From Cordylochernes scorpioides (taxonomy: Eukaryota; Arthropoda; Arachnida; Pseudoscorpiones; Chernetidae): DNA of 64,000 nt. This document shows positions 33,366-44,455 of the stretch, one piece after another. Under the pieces are notes generated by a model, which worked only from the letters and a program-made list of their open reading frames with translations, was not told where the DNA came from and ran no database searches. Location: positions 111,473,530-111,537,529 of the forward strand of contig CP092863.1 of the NCBI GenBank assembly GCA_030710605.1. Reading direction: 5' to 3'. Position numbers and translations under genes: made by a program. Within the stretch, counting starts at the first letter, position 1. The number at the start of each line of letters is the position of its first letter.

Positions 33366-34840
33366 TTACAATTAGATAAGAGAGAGAGATATCAAAATAA
33401 ATTTTAAAAAAGAGGAAGGTGAATTATATATCCATATAGAAAGACAAATATAGAAAGAGTTGAAGAAAGGTAAACAGTATCAAAATACAAGCATCTAAAG
33501 CACTAGAGAGAAAAGCACACAAAAAAAGAAAAAAAAAATCAATTCTCATTGAGACATCCTATAACATTTTTTAGCAATATCCAATTATATGATTTTAAGT
33601 TTGTATGGATTAATAAATCTTTGTATTTTGTACAATTCGATAAGAAAAAAAAAGACCTAAGCTGATTTACCCCTTTTTTTCTATATATAACTACCATAAT
33701 TTTGTCGCACAATTGGGCAAAGGACATTTTTCTATTCTTACCAAAAAAGAAAGAAAGAAAAAAGAGGAATCGTGTTTTTGTATCAGCTGTATTGGTCAAA
33801 ATTGAGGTACATTTATTTCTGTCGGCGGCAAGTGTTTTCTCTAAGCAGACGCGGAAATTTCCACTTAAAAAAAAAAAAAGAAGCAGACGAACAAAAGATA
33901 TCGGGGCAGACGAACACTTCCAGGTAGCGCGCGCGGGAAAAACATCAAACGACAGATCCTGAAGAATCAGACAATTCGATAATTGAAAGTTAAATAGCGA
34001 GTGCGAAGTTCCAAAAAAGACCCTCCAATATTGAAAAGTGGCGAACGCATACACAAAAAAAAAAAAGAAGGCCGCCTCTAGCATTTTTTTTCTTCTTCTT
34101 CTTCTTCTTCCTTCCTTGGGGCAACAACACTCAGACCGCCCAGCGAGAAATTGGGATTATACTTAACACTTCAACGAGTTCCTTATAATCCAGGGGAGCT
34201 CAGGAAAAACTACACCACAGATCCCCCTATCGGACAATGTCAAAAGAGACGCCCCCCCCCCTCACGGAAAATTTCCATTCAGGTCCCCCCCCTACCCCCG
34301 GATATTTACTCTCGAGTAAACCTTGTCAGTTGGCACACCAAACGTTTCAGTATAATAGAGATTGGCATGGATTTAAGCCTATTGTAACCGATACCACCCT
34401 CTTCGTGCCCCACTTGAGAAATAAAAACAATACTCCCCCTCTTTCAAACCTCCTGTTTGTGGTCAAATAAAATTTTCCCCACTCACAGATTGTTTGCCTT
34501 TTTGTGGTGAGTTTAAATTTGTTTAACAGAAGTTGTTAGCAAATATGGGATATTGCTGTTTCACATTTTATACAACAAGGGGTTGAAGAAGGGGTTTAAA
34601 GTAATTTTTAACCATTATGGTAACATAGCTTTATTTTAATTCTCAATAAAAATGTTAATTTTTTAATAGAATAATTAATTGGAATCGATGGAATAATAGC
34701 TGAATATATGTTGTCCACTATTCATGGGTATATCGTTCATATAACTTTGTTATTACTTATTTCCATATATTCCATGTGGATATAGTGTTTTTTTTAAATG
34801 GGTTATCATATTTGAGGAAATTTCTTGAATACAGATAATA
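33366..34840. other. Non-repetitive stretch without a recognised gene
   Basis: A-rich and pyrimidine tracts, (TTC)n at about 34091-34112, and C-runs at 34251 and 34284. Open frames of 77-181 codons exist but are dominated by homopolymer-encoded residues (F/K-rich) and have no family features. Confidence 0.4.
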
Positions 34841-34842
34841 TA

Positions 34843-35018
34843 CAGTTAAACCTGTCTATAGCGCCCCCTCTAAATGCGCCTCCCTCTCTATAGCGCCCGA
34901 TTTTAAATACGTAGTACGATGCGATTTACATTAAAAGTGACCTGTCTATAGCATCCCCTCTCTATAGCACCCTATTTTGGTGAGTCCCAAGAGGGGGCGC
35001 TATATGGGGGTTTAACTG
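34843..35018 (+). mobile_element. pogo/Tigger-type MITE, copy 4
   Basis: 176 bp with TA at 34841-34842 and 35019-35020. The right terminal repeat is slightly decayed (ATGGGGGTTTAACTG). Confidence 0.85.
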
Positions 35019-35047
35019 TATTATGAATATATATATATATATATAAG

Positions 35048-35280
35048 GTCAGATGTTTGTTATTAAAATCAAAAAAGGCATATCCTGACCATGTTCACAT
35101 GAACTTTTTGATGACAGAGCGCCATCTAGTGTAACAGAAATCAACTAAAAGTTGATTCAACCTGTTCCCTGATATTTGGTCAACTCATTTTCTTGATAAA
35201 TCAAGAAAAGTCAACCACGAACGCGTTTCGGACTGTTGACCTTCGTCAGCGTGGTGCAGGATATACCTTTTTTATTATAA
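35048..35280 (-). repeat. Hammerhead-bearing repeat, first family, complete copy
   Basis: About 230 bp. One end reads AAAAAAGGCATATCCTGACC; the other reads AAAAAAGGTATATCCTGCACC on the minus strand, so both ends share an inverted AAAAAAGGYATATCCTG. A CTCF-like GCGCCATCTAGTGT lies at 35119-35132. The ribozyme-like segment is at 35214-35255. Confidence 0.75.
35214..35255 (-). ncRNA. Hammerhead ribozyme-like motif, slightly decayed
   Basis: Minus strand: stem I ACCACG/CGTGGT (the 3' strand follows GTT), core CTGACGA, stem II weakened (AGGT-CAACA-GTCC), GAAA, palindrome CGCG. The core fits CUGANGA, but stem II has one mismatch and two G-U pairs, so cleavage would be slow or lost. Confidence 0.45.
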
Positions 35281-35888
35281 ATAATATATTAGTTAGTGAA
35301 TTTGTGTTTATATATATTATAAATATGAGAAAAAAATCAATATATATTTAATTAAAATATATCGTTAGAAAAGGAAATAATTTAATAAAATTTATTTTTT
35401 AGAGAGAATATAATATTATAATTACATATATAATATGAAGTGTTAAATCTTTTCGCAATACGTTTCTTAAAAACTCTTATTGCTAAAGTATTTAACTTTA
35501 TTTAGTTCTTCTCTTAATTCTTCACAGGCAAAGGACCCTTTTTAAGTTTTCTCTTTGACTTGAGAGTTATAAATGATCCAACATGCTGTCTAGATGTTGA
35601 AACACCATCTTTTGTTGGCTTGTCCTCTGACTAACCAAATTGTACTTGCTTACTTTGACATAATGCCATCTTTCTGTATATACTCAATCTTATGAAAACT
35701 TTGGCAAGTTTAGAGCAATTTGTACACAGATTTATAAATCACTACTTCGTGTAAATAATTAAAGATATAAATAATTCTAATATATAACACAATAGTCTGA
35801 TAGACTTCGTGCTTCTGTAATAATAAAATAAATCAAAATATTATTTATTGCAATTTAATCTTTAATAAAAAATATTAAGATGTAATAC

Positions 35889-36062
35889 AAGGTTGTCCCA
35901 AAAGTTGGTAAAAACTTGGAAAAAAATGTAATACCAATATTATTCGCCGTTATGTATAATGTCTTTGTATTATGTATAAAGTAATTGTATTATTATGTAT
36001 TCGCTGTAAATAATACTATTCGCCAAGTAATAAGAAAAACATGAATTTTGGGAAAACCTTAT
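35889..36062. mobile_element. MITE with AGGTTGTCCCAAAAGTT termini
   Basis: Starts ACAAGGTTGTCCCAAAAGTT and ends ATTTTGGGAAAACCTTATA. The interior has repeated ATAATACATAAT-type sequence around ATTATTCGCC. A fragment is at 62295-62420. Confidence 0.55.
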
Positions 36063-36289
36063 ATTAATATAAAATAGCGCATAGGTTTATAATTCAACAT
36101 TTTTATTTTAAAAATCATATATTCTATAGCACATGAACTTTAAATGTTCTCTGACTGTAAAAAAAAATCCATTAATAAGTGTCTTCTAAACAGGGGTCGG
36201 CAAACTGCGTATATGTTTTTTTTTTTTTTAACTGTGGTTACTAGACATGTGTCGGACCTGTAGGCTAAACTAAACGTTTATTTAACTTG

Positions 36290-36365
36290 TTCCAAGATAT
36301 TTGGCCAACCCAATTTCTTGATAAATCAAGAAAAGTCAACCACGAACGCGTTTCGCGCTGTTGTT
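36290..36365 (-). repeat. Hammerhead-type repeat, first family, fragment
   Basis: ATATTTGGCCAACCC, TTGATAAATCAAGAAAAG and CCACGAACGCGTTTCG match the complete copies. The stem II/CTGANGA half is missing after GCTGTTG. Confidence 0.6.
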
Positions 36366-36935
36366 ATGTGTATAAACTTTAATGAGAGAATTTTTAATAA
36401 ATGAAAATTCTGAAAAAAATATATATTAAAAACTTTCAACCATTATTCTAAACTGATTGTTTAAAAAAAAATCAATTGAAAATGATATGCAAATCGAATT
36501 ACCTTATAGTTATAGTTTGGAAAAAGACAAAAAATGATCTCATTAATGAATTTCTATAGAATACATTGTTGCATACTATCACAAAGGCTGATGACACGCC
36601 AACCTTTTCGTCTGCTCTGTTTTAAATAGGATTCAGAACAAGTTGTCGTCTGATGGTTAATTATTAAAAACATATACAAGCAACGCTCTTCTAAGGGATT
36701 TATATACATGTCAAATACACTGGCGAAAATATAAAACAATTATAAAATTTGCATAAATAAATACTTAACACAGAAGCTACATCCTGGTAAAATTTAATTT
36801 TATAAACAATATATGTATAAGAATTTGCACTTTTTTTTCCAAAATTTTAAATTTTCGTTTGTGATAAACACGCTTCTTTTTAGTTACAATCGTCTATTCA
36901 CCATGATTATCATGGCCTGGATAATACATGTTTAT

Positions 36936-37150
36936 AGAACGACATTTGAAAATTATCCCACATGTGTTTTCTTTTGAACGGAAAATCGAAATTTATTTTA
37001 AGGAGAAATAACGATTATTTCTAACCTTAGGGATGAAGTATGAAAGGATGAATTGTGAAGAGTAATGATGAACGGAAAAATAAAAGTGTCTAGGCATGGG
37101 AATCAAATGTCATTCTACAATTATAAGCCGCATTATATTGTATTATAAAA
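36936..37150. mobile_element. Foldback-type MITE, third copy
   Basis: ATAGAACGACATTTG at the left and CAAATGTCATTCTAC at the right, with TCCCACATGTGTTTTC and GGGATGAAGTATGAAAGG inside. The right arm is shorter than in 32257-32456. Confidence 0.65.
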
Positions 37151-37621
37151 TAGTACATGTTTATGTATATGGAACACTTACAGGATAAACGCAGTCAACT
37201 AACGTCTCAAACCTGTCATTATTATCATGGCATGATAGTATTGTGTAGCCACATGGTATAAATGCCGGTTTATTATTATTATTTTTTTCCATGGTAGTGA
37301 AATACCATGATAAAAATGATTCAGGAAAAGATAAATTTAAAAAAATACATATAAATAAATCTTTAATAGTTCAACATATAAAAGAAACAGGACATACATT
37401 TAACTTATCTCAACTAATAGTGTATTATGACAATTTATTTTTATGCTTATGAGGTGATACAGCAGCGTATCCATAGTAAATACCAAAGACTTAGAATATA
37501 TGATAACCAAACAGCAAAAAAAAAAAAGCATAAACAGATGCATAGAAATATCAGAAACATACGAAACAATATGGACAAATACTATCCCATAGATGTAGGC
37601 AGTCTTCTATATATAACACAA

Positions 37622-38036
37622 CTAGCCGAATGACCCGGGCAACGCCCGTGTTTTACCCGATTGAATGTTTTGATTCAAATACTATTTGTTACAATTATAA
37701 ATTGGCGCCTTAAATAAATGCATATGTTAGTTAATAACTATAGCCTATGTGCTTTATCTGTCTATGTACTGTTGGCTTCCGTAGGCGTCTCTTACTGGGA
37801 AAAAGAAAGAGAGGATTCCATTTGGTTATTAACTAATATATGCATTTATTTAAGGAGCGACCCGCTCCAACACAATAGTTACAAAAACGAAAATGCGAGT
37901 GGGGGGGCAAAGGTGGCGTGTCGTAGCCAACCAATAGGAGGGCGCCATTCAAAAAAAAAAAAAAAAGCAAACGGTGACAGAGACGAAAACTGATTAAGAG
38001 ATGAAGAATTGATGACGCTCGTAACTGTATATAGAA
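37622..38036 (-). mobile_element. Non-autonomous Helitron (GGGCGTTGCCCG family), reverse copy
   Basis: Read on the minus strand, it ends with the hairpin CGGGCGTTGCCCG, TCATTCGG and CTAG, followed by T. Its start is near TTCTATATACAGTTACGAGC. It is close to 50040-50459 along the full length. The exact 5' base is uncertain by 2-3 bp. Confidence 0.75.
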
Positions 38037-38219
38037 TAGTTCACGAATTTATTAAATTGTTGTTTGAAGTCTCGAGATATCGTTCTATCAGCACGTATCA
38101 TCCATGCTGCACGTATATTTTCAAAAAAAATGTTTTTCACACACAATGTAATAAATTTTCTCTCTCAATATCATAAGTATTTAAAATATGTAAATAATAA
38201 TTTATATAAAATAGTATTT

Positions 38220-38300
38220 ATCATTAATTTGTTAATGTGATACTCCTATTGAAGGACTGACAAGTCCGAAAGCTTGTAAATAAAAGGTTTGCACAAGAGA
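38220..38300 (+). repeat. Hammerhead-like repeat, fourth family, fragment
   Basis: CCTATTGAAGGACTGACAAG then TCCGAAAGCTTGT, with a GGAC(T)/(A)GTCC hairpin, matches 13531-13570. Confidence 0.5.
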
Positions 38301-38654
38301 CTTATAGTTCTGAAAGCTTTATTTATTTTATTACATAAACAACTAATCAATAATATCCAAAGATATATAAACGAAAAGTTTAAGAATGAAGGAGAAATTC
38401 TTTTTTTTTTTATATATATATAAACACGATGACAACTCATCCATCTACCCACAATCATGGTCTGGCATTGTGTGGATATATGTATATAAAAACAAATATG
38501 AATAGAGAGTAGATTATTGTAACTATTACTGGTATTCCTTTATATACCCTCTTGGAGTATGAATAGTAGAGGGTATATGCAACTATATATTCTGTAAAAA
38601 ATAGCACAAATATGATTTTGTACTGGGATAAGGTGCATAAATTATTTTTAAAAA

Positions 38655-38830
38655 AAGGCATCTTCTTATGCCGAAACGCGTCCGTGGTTAGCTTTTCTTG
38701 ATTAATTTGACCAATTCTGGAATAATTATTAGCATTATCTATTTGTTTGCATCAGCATAATTTAATCTAATCTTTGATAGAGGGCGCTGTTCGTGAGCTA
38801 AGTAGAATAATTTGAATATATAGTTTTAAT
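38655..38830. repeat. Hammerhead-type repeat, first family, rearranged fragment
   Basis: AAAAGGCATCTTCTTATG joins directly to CCGAAACGCGTCCGTGGTTA and TTTTCTTGATTAATTTGACC. Stem II and CTGANGA are deleted; the GAAACGCGTC part is kept. Confidence 0.55.
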
Positions 38831-39239
38831 AATTGATTTATATATTTTTTAAAATAGCCTATCGTCTTCCCCCTATTTTTTTTAACCTATGTATGCAAAT
38901 TTTGGTTTGAATTAGTGAACTACTGCGAATTTGTATACCGGACATACAAACAAACATACAAACATTCATTTATATATATATAGATATTCTGTAGTTTCCG
39001 TTTCTCTAGTATACCGTATATATATATATATATCTATGATTTTTAATATTTAATTAATTTTGACCACACTCTGTTAAACTTCTGTGAGATAGGAGATACA
39101 TCTTATACCATATATGATGTATATATATTTTTAAACTGTTTTAAGCCTAATTTAACTATAATGTTTCCTATATGTAAAGATAATTAGAATATGAAAGAAG
39201 AGAGATATAACCAGAATAAGAAGAAGTCTGTATTTCAAG

Positions 39240-39460
39240 GAAGACCATACCGGACTAAGCCTGTCGTCCTATTCAGACGGGTTTTTAGCCTAGGCTTAAC
39301 CCACTCCCTCCTCTCAGGGTAGTCAGATCCTTCTGGGGCTCCCTCGGGCGTGACGTCATCCCTCCTTGGTTGCCTAGCGACCACGTAGCCTTGGCAACGC
39401 ATCCCACCGGACCCTAAGAAGTTAATTGGTTCTTTGTTCTAGAGGACTAAGGTTTACCAT
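39240..39460 (+). promoter_or_regulatory. Candidate host promoter with CRE, two X-boxes and CCAAT
   Basis: In a local patch of balanced GC there are: a palindromic CRE TGACGTCA (39351-39358); GTTGCCTAGCGACC (39369-39382), one change from the RFX X-box; GTAGCCTTGGCAAC (39385-39398), a perfect match to GTNRCC-N2-RGYAAC; and an inverted CCAAT (ATTGG, 39425-39429). RFX and CREB/ATF sites side by side with CCAAT resemble regulated promoters of ciliary genes, or the X/X2/Y module of vertebrate MHC class II. An ATG in ACCATGG context follows at 39459. The motif matches are seen; the function is inferred. Confidence 0.5.
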
Positions 39461-39698
39461 GGATCAAATCCCTTCGGAGGCAACTTTTTCTTTACCGTTA
39501 GTTTTTGTTTTCTTCTGTGGTCGGATTTCCGAGGGAGTTTGGGAAAGTTTTCTATTTAATTTTGTTTGTTGCGGACGTGATATTTTCCAAAATTTTTTCT
39601 TCCTCTCCTTCTTACTCTCTTTCTACTGCCGTCGTCCGTGTGTTTCCTTACAGGAAGACAGCAATGTCGGATTAAACAAAAATATCGTTTGGTCTTAG
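39459..39698 (+). CDS. Hypothetical first exon or small ORF downstream of the promoter
   Basis: ATG in strong context (ACCATGG) opens a 79-codon frame beginning MDQIPSEATFSLPLVF and ending NKNIVWS at a TAG. The middle is rich in F, L and C and could be a hydrophobic segment or non-coding read-through. An early donor-like GTTAGT (after TTTACC, about 39498) would leave only a 13-residue coding start. I do not recognise the protein. The case for a gene rests on the motif cluster upstream. Confidence 0.25.
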   Translation: MDQIPSEATFSLPLVFVFFCGRISEGVWESFLFNFVCCGRDIFQNFFFLSFLLSFYCRRPCVSLQEDSNVGLNKNIVWS

Positions 39699-40008
39699 TT
39701 TCGTTAGGCGTTTGGTCACAATGTGATACATATGTAAATATGTCATTCCATTCTAGTAGCTCCATCTCTTCTATAATCCATCTCTAAAGAAAGATAGTAA
39801 ATATAATCTCTTGTTTACATGTTTTTTTACTTGTCGGTAAATACACTGGCGTGTTAAAGTTTTCTAACAATAGAATGATGCTTTTTTGTATAAATTACAG
39901 AAAGAAATTATATATATATACCAAATCTGTATTTCTTAATATTTTACTTTTCTCTATTTTCCAATAAAAATATATATTACTACATATATATATATATATA
40001 TATATATA

Positions 40009-40185
40009 CAGTTAAACCTGTCTATAGCGCCCCTTCTTGGGACTCACCAAAATAGGGTGCTATATAGAGGGGGTGCTATAGACAGGTCACTTTTAATGTA
40101 AATCGCATCATACTACGTATTTAAAATCGGGCGCTATAGAGAGGAAGGCGCTATTTAGAGGGAGCGCTATAGACAGGTTTAACTG
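40009..40185 (-). mobile_element. pogo/Tigger-type MITE, copy 5
   Basis: 177 bp, reverse orientation relative to copy 1; TA at 40007-40008 and 40186-40187, within an (AT)n run. Confidence 0.85.
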
Positions 40186-40362
40186 TATATATAAAGATAA
40201 AATCTCCTCTGAAATGTTAATAATAATAAAAAACGGCTACCAAGGATAAGCTTATTGCTTTATTTATTTATTATCAAAAGATATCGGGTATTATAAACCC
40301 TCCTACAAGAGTATATGAAAATGCATTTGAAGAAATTTGTACGTATATATCAAATATCTCTA

Positions 40363-40757
40363 TCTATATTATAAAAATCAACCTATGTATATTTATGTAT
40401 TTGTTCCTTAGAAATTTCTTCAATATTTTAAACCAATTTGGCTGAAATTTCAACAGAATATAGAGTTAAGTCTGGGGGAAGAGGAGTCGTTGCCACATTT
40501 TATGAAATCTGAAATGATGATGATGATATAGTTGCATCGTGTTTGATAGGCAGAAACAAAATTCTTTCGAGATAGCTACTCGAGCGTAACACGGGTGAAG
40601 CCAGTTCTTCATTTTTTATAGGCAGAAACAAGATTCTTTTAGTGAAATATTCACTCGAGCATAACACGGGCGAAGCCAGATTTTCATTTTTATAGCCAGA
40701 AACAAGATTCTTTTAGGGAAATATTCACTCGAGCATAACACGGGCGAAGCCAGCCAT
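40363..40757 (+). mobile_element. Helitron-like element with triplicated 3' end
   Basis: Starts A|TCTATATTATAAAAATCAAC, a typical Helitron head. The 3' region holds three tandem units of about 70 bp, each with AGAAACAA(G/A)ATTCTTT, CTCGAGC(A/G)TAACACGGG and GAAGCCAG. The terminal CTAG is not seen; the end is CCAGCC. Confidence 0.5.
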
Positions 40758-40779
40758 ATATATGGAAGGTACAATGGCG

Positions 40780-40940
40780 CCACACACTTTTTTGTCCTCG
40801 TCAGGAGCAAATAAAAATTAAAACATTTGGCAAGGCGTTAAAAATTATTCTAAGAATTTTTTTTTTCAAAAGCTTTTTGTCGAAACGTCGAGGTAATAAA
40901 AATATTTACTGGCCGAAGTATCTTTATTTTCAAGAAATAC
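40780..40940. repeat. Hammerhead-like repeat, second family, split copy
   Basis: Minus strand 40811-40787 has GCTCCTGACGAGGACAAAA. The other half is on the plus strand at 40880-40905 as TTTTTGTCGAAACGTCGAGG. Together the halves show CTGACGA, a GGACAAAA hairpin and GAAACGTC (GUC site), but they are inverted relative to each other. Confidence 0.55.
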
Positions 40941-41159
40941 TTATGTAAAAGCAAGATGCTTTAATTATTATGAGAATTGAGGAAAATTAACCTTTAATTA
41001 TGAACTGATGATGAAGCTTTTTGAAATGATTGAAAACTGCGTTGGAGATATTGATGGCGTTTGCGCCTAGTTATGTAAATAACTTGCTAGGCTGCATTGT
41101 TCTATAATCATGTAAATTTTTCTTTCTTTCTTTTAATTATGTAAATATATATATATGTA

Positions 41160-42476
41160 CACAGTCTAGCCATAAATTCTGTTACAAACAATTTTATAAA
41201 TTAAATGATTAAGAACAAAAACTAATGGAATATAAATACATATTTTATTAGCCAATAGGACATAGATTCTAAATATATACAATCATTCAAAATGTCCTCC
41301 CTTATTTTTGACACAGGATCTCAAACGTTCGGGCCACTGATCTATGGCGGCACGCACCTTTTCTAAGGGTATTTCTTTCATTGCTCTCACCAATGCTGAT
41401 TTCAATTGATCCAAATTATGATATCTTTTATAGCACACCTTCTCCTCTAAATATGCCCACAAACTGTAATCAAGGGGGTTTAAATCAGGGCTTCCAGAGG
41501 GCCATTCATTGGCCTTTATGAACTCCGGAACATTCGTCTCCAACCATTGTTGAGTTGACTTGGCTTTGTGAGCAGGGGCTGAATCTTGTTGAAATATCCA
41601 ATGTTCTCCATTAAACATTTTTGTATTCAGAGGCTTTACTATTTGTTACAAAATCACTTCTTGATAGTTTTTAGCTGTAGTTTTTACCCCTTTGGCACAG
41701 AAGTGGAGATCTGTTACACCTTGGTAGCTAACGCTCCACCAAACCATGACAGAAGAAGGATGGTGACTTTTTTCAAGTCTTATGGCTGTCAAAGAAGCTT
41801 CTAGAGAGCTACGAGCATATATCCTATCATTCTGACGATTAATCTTTTCCTCGACAGTGAAAATTTTCTCGTCTGTGAAAAGGATTCTCTCATGCCACCG
41901 ACCATCGTGCCGCGCCAACAACATTTTTTATCTAAGCCTTCTAATATCTCTAAGAGCAGGGGTTATCAAATGACCTGTGCGTCGTTTGAAAGCTCTCAGT
42001 CCAAGGTCTTCGTTGATTATCCTGGAAACGGTTCTTGGCGCTAAATTCATCTGCTTTGCTAAGATCTTTTGTTTGCGGCGTGGATTTCGACGAATTCTTT
42101 CGCGAATGGCTTTTATTGCTGCTTCCGTTCGTTGCACGCGCGGTCGACCAGATCTTTCAAGGTCATTAATAGTGCCAGCCTTGTTGAACCTTTCAATGGT
42201 TCGATAAACAAATTGACGCGTTATATTCAAATTTTGTAAAAGTTTTAAAATAGATGAAGGACTTTGGCCTACCTTGTGTAAGGCTATTACAGCTATACGG
42301 TTTTCTTTAACACCCCAATCCATTATCAAAAAACAAATATATTCCGATTTTTTTTCTAAACACGTGTGCACGAGATATTCAAATAACAACTACTGTATTT
42401 TGAATACTTCATGCGGTCAAATTAATTTTTTTTATCACTGATTTGGTTTTGTAACAATATTTATGGCTAGACTAAG
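41160..42476 (-). mobile_element. Full-length maT-type transposon (1317 bp)
   Basis: Terminal inverted repeats share AGTCTAGCCATAAAT; the TA duplication is at 41158-41159 and 42477-42478. Length is typical of the group. Removing it joins ATG-TA-TATAAAAGG, so it split a TATA-box-like sequence. A left-end fragment of the same element is at 59076-59560. Confidence 0.9.
41283..42323 (-). pseudogene. maT (DD37D) transposase with two stop codons
   Basis: A cut-and-paste transposase of 346 residues in a single frame from MDWGVKENRIAVIAL to KNKGGHFE, interrupted only by TAA at 41925-41927 and TAA at 41643-41645. Order: paired-like helix-turn-helix (SSILKLLQNLNITRQFVYR), GRPR linker, second helix-turn-helix (KQMNLAPRTVSRII), first catalytic box ILFTDEKIFTVE, second box FQQDSAPAHKA, third box SPDLNPLDYSLW. 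The spacing between the second and third aspartates counts 37 residues, which defines DD37D/maT. No frameshift is present, so inactivation looks recent. Confidence 0.9.
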
Positions 42477-42720
42477 TATATAAAAGGAGTGAAAGATTCA
42501 ATAAAGTCAGTCAGTCAGCTAAAAGGAGTGAGGCGTCCTTCCTCTATTCAAACAGCTTGCTACATCGCAATCTTGCGAAAGGACAACATTCTCAGTAGTC
42601 AACACGCCGGTCTGGTCTCGTAAAGTACAGTCAATAACAAGCTCTGCCACATATCGTCATTACCTGAGATTGTCAGGAACCAAGCCCCAACAGATGGTAT
42701 AAATACAGGACTTGGGGATT
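42477..42720 (+). other. Promoter/LTR-like sequence next to the maT insertion
   Basis: TATATAAAAGG (partly restored by removing the maT element), then ATTCAATAAAGTCAGTCAG 20 bp downstream, an arrangement like the TATA plus polyadenylation signals of a short LTR. A second TATAAATA is at about 42697. The element type is not established. Confidence 0.3.
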
Positions 42721-42984
42721 GGAGAATAATTAAAATATATTTGTTTGATTCTATATTTCCTCAAATATTTCAACAAATTTTGACATATCTGGATAATATT
42801 TTGAAGGATACCGCGTTAGGTTTGGAAAAAATTGTAATCAGTGATTTAAATGAGAATATGAGGGTAGGAGAATATTCTAATTTTATTTTAAAATTATTAT
42901 AAATATCATCATATATATTGCAACTACTACTATCATTATAATTTGTATATTTTAGAGTCAGAAAATAGATTAAGATTATCATGA

Positions 42985-44455
42985 GACGTCAAAATAACCT
43001 CACATAACAAAGAACGTGGAGAGACGTCAGAATAACCTCAGATACCAAAGAACGTGGAGAGACGTCAGAATAACCTCAGATACCAAAGAACGTGGAGAGA
43101 TGTCAGAATAACCTCAGATACCAAAGAACCTGGAGAGACGTCAGAATAACCTCAGATACCAAAGAACGTGGAGAGATGTCAAAATAACCTCAGATACGAA
43201 AGAACATGTGCAGAAAGATGTCAAAATAACCTCAGATACCAAAGAACATGTGCGGAGATATGTCAAAATAACCTCAGATACCAAAGAACATGTGCGGAGA
43301 TATGTCAAAATAACCTCAGATACGAAAGAACGTGTGCGGAGAGATGTCAAAATAACTTCAGATACCAAATAACGTGGAGAGATGTCAAATTAACCTCAGA
43401 TACGAAAGAACATGTGCGGAGATATGTCAAAATAACCTCAGATACGAAAGAACATGTGCGGAGATATGTCAAAATAACCTCAGATACGAAGGAAGATGTA
43501 CAGAGAGATGTCAAAATAACCTCAGATACGAAGGAACATGTGCGGAGATATGTCAAAATAACCTCAGATACGAAAGAATATGTGCGGAGATATGTCAAAA
43601 TAACCTCAGATACGAAGGAAGATATACAGAGAGATGTCAAAATAACCTCAGATACGAAGGAACATGTGCGGAGATATGTCAAAATAACCTCAGATACGAA
43701 AGAACATGTGCGGAGATATGTCAAAATAGCCTCAGATACGAAGGAAGATGTACAGAGAGATGTCAAAATAACCTCAGATACCAAAGAACATGTGCGGAGA
43801 TATGTCAAAATAACCTCAGATACGAAAGAATATGTGGGGAGATATGTCAAAATAACCTCAGATACGAAAGAACATGTGCGGAGATATGTCAAAATAACCT
43901 CTGATACGAAAGAACATGTGCGGAGATATGTCAAAATAACCTCAGATACGAAGAAACATGTGCGGAGATATGTCAAAATAACCTCAGATACGAAAGAACA
44001 TGTGCGGAGATATGTCAAAATAACCTCAGATACGAAAGAACATGTGCAGAGAGATGTCAAAATAACCTCAGATACGAAGGAACATGTGAGGAGATATGTC
44101 AAAATAACCTCAGATACGAAAGAACATGTAAAGAGAGATGTCAAAATAACCTCAGATACGAAAGAACATGTGCGGAGAGATGTCAAAATAACCTCAGATA
44201 CGAAAGAAAATGTGCATAGATGTTAAAATAACCTCAGATACGAAAGAACATGTGCGGAGATATGTCAAAATAACCTCAGATACGAAAGAACATGTGCGGA
44301 GATGTCAAAATAACCTCAGATACGAAAGAACATGTGCAGAGAGATGTCAAAATAACCTCAGATACCAAAGAACATGGGCAGAGAGATGTCAAAATAACCT
44401 CAGAACCGAAAGAACATGTGCGGAGAGATGTCAAATTAGACGTAAATCCCCAACT
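42985..44455 (+). repeat. 36/42-bp minisatellite array
   Basis: From 42985 to 43200 the units are 36 bp (GAGACGTCAGAATAACCTC). Thereafter they are 42 bp, centred on TGTCAAAATAACCTCAGATAC followed by GAA(A/G)GAACATGTGCGGAGA. Because 42 is a multiple of three, several phases on both strands stay open for 176-352 codons; these frames are a by-product of the repeat. Confidence 0.9.

Noticed and set aside
33539..34084. 181-codon minus-strand frame rich in phenylalanine
   Set aside because: Composition is driven by oligo-A/T runs; no domain, signal or start context supports it.
43168..44226. Open frame of 352 codons with a 14-residue repeat (KITSDTKEHVRRY-like)
   Set aside because: It lies wholly in a 42-bp minisatellite. 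Because 42 is divisible by three, long frames also run in another plus-strand phase and on the minus strand (279 codons); there is no start context or flanking coding sequence.
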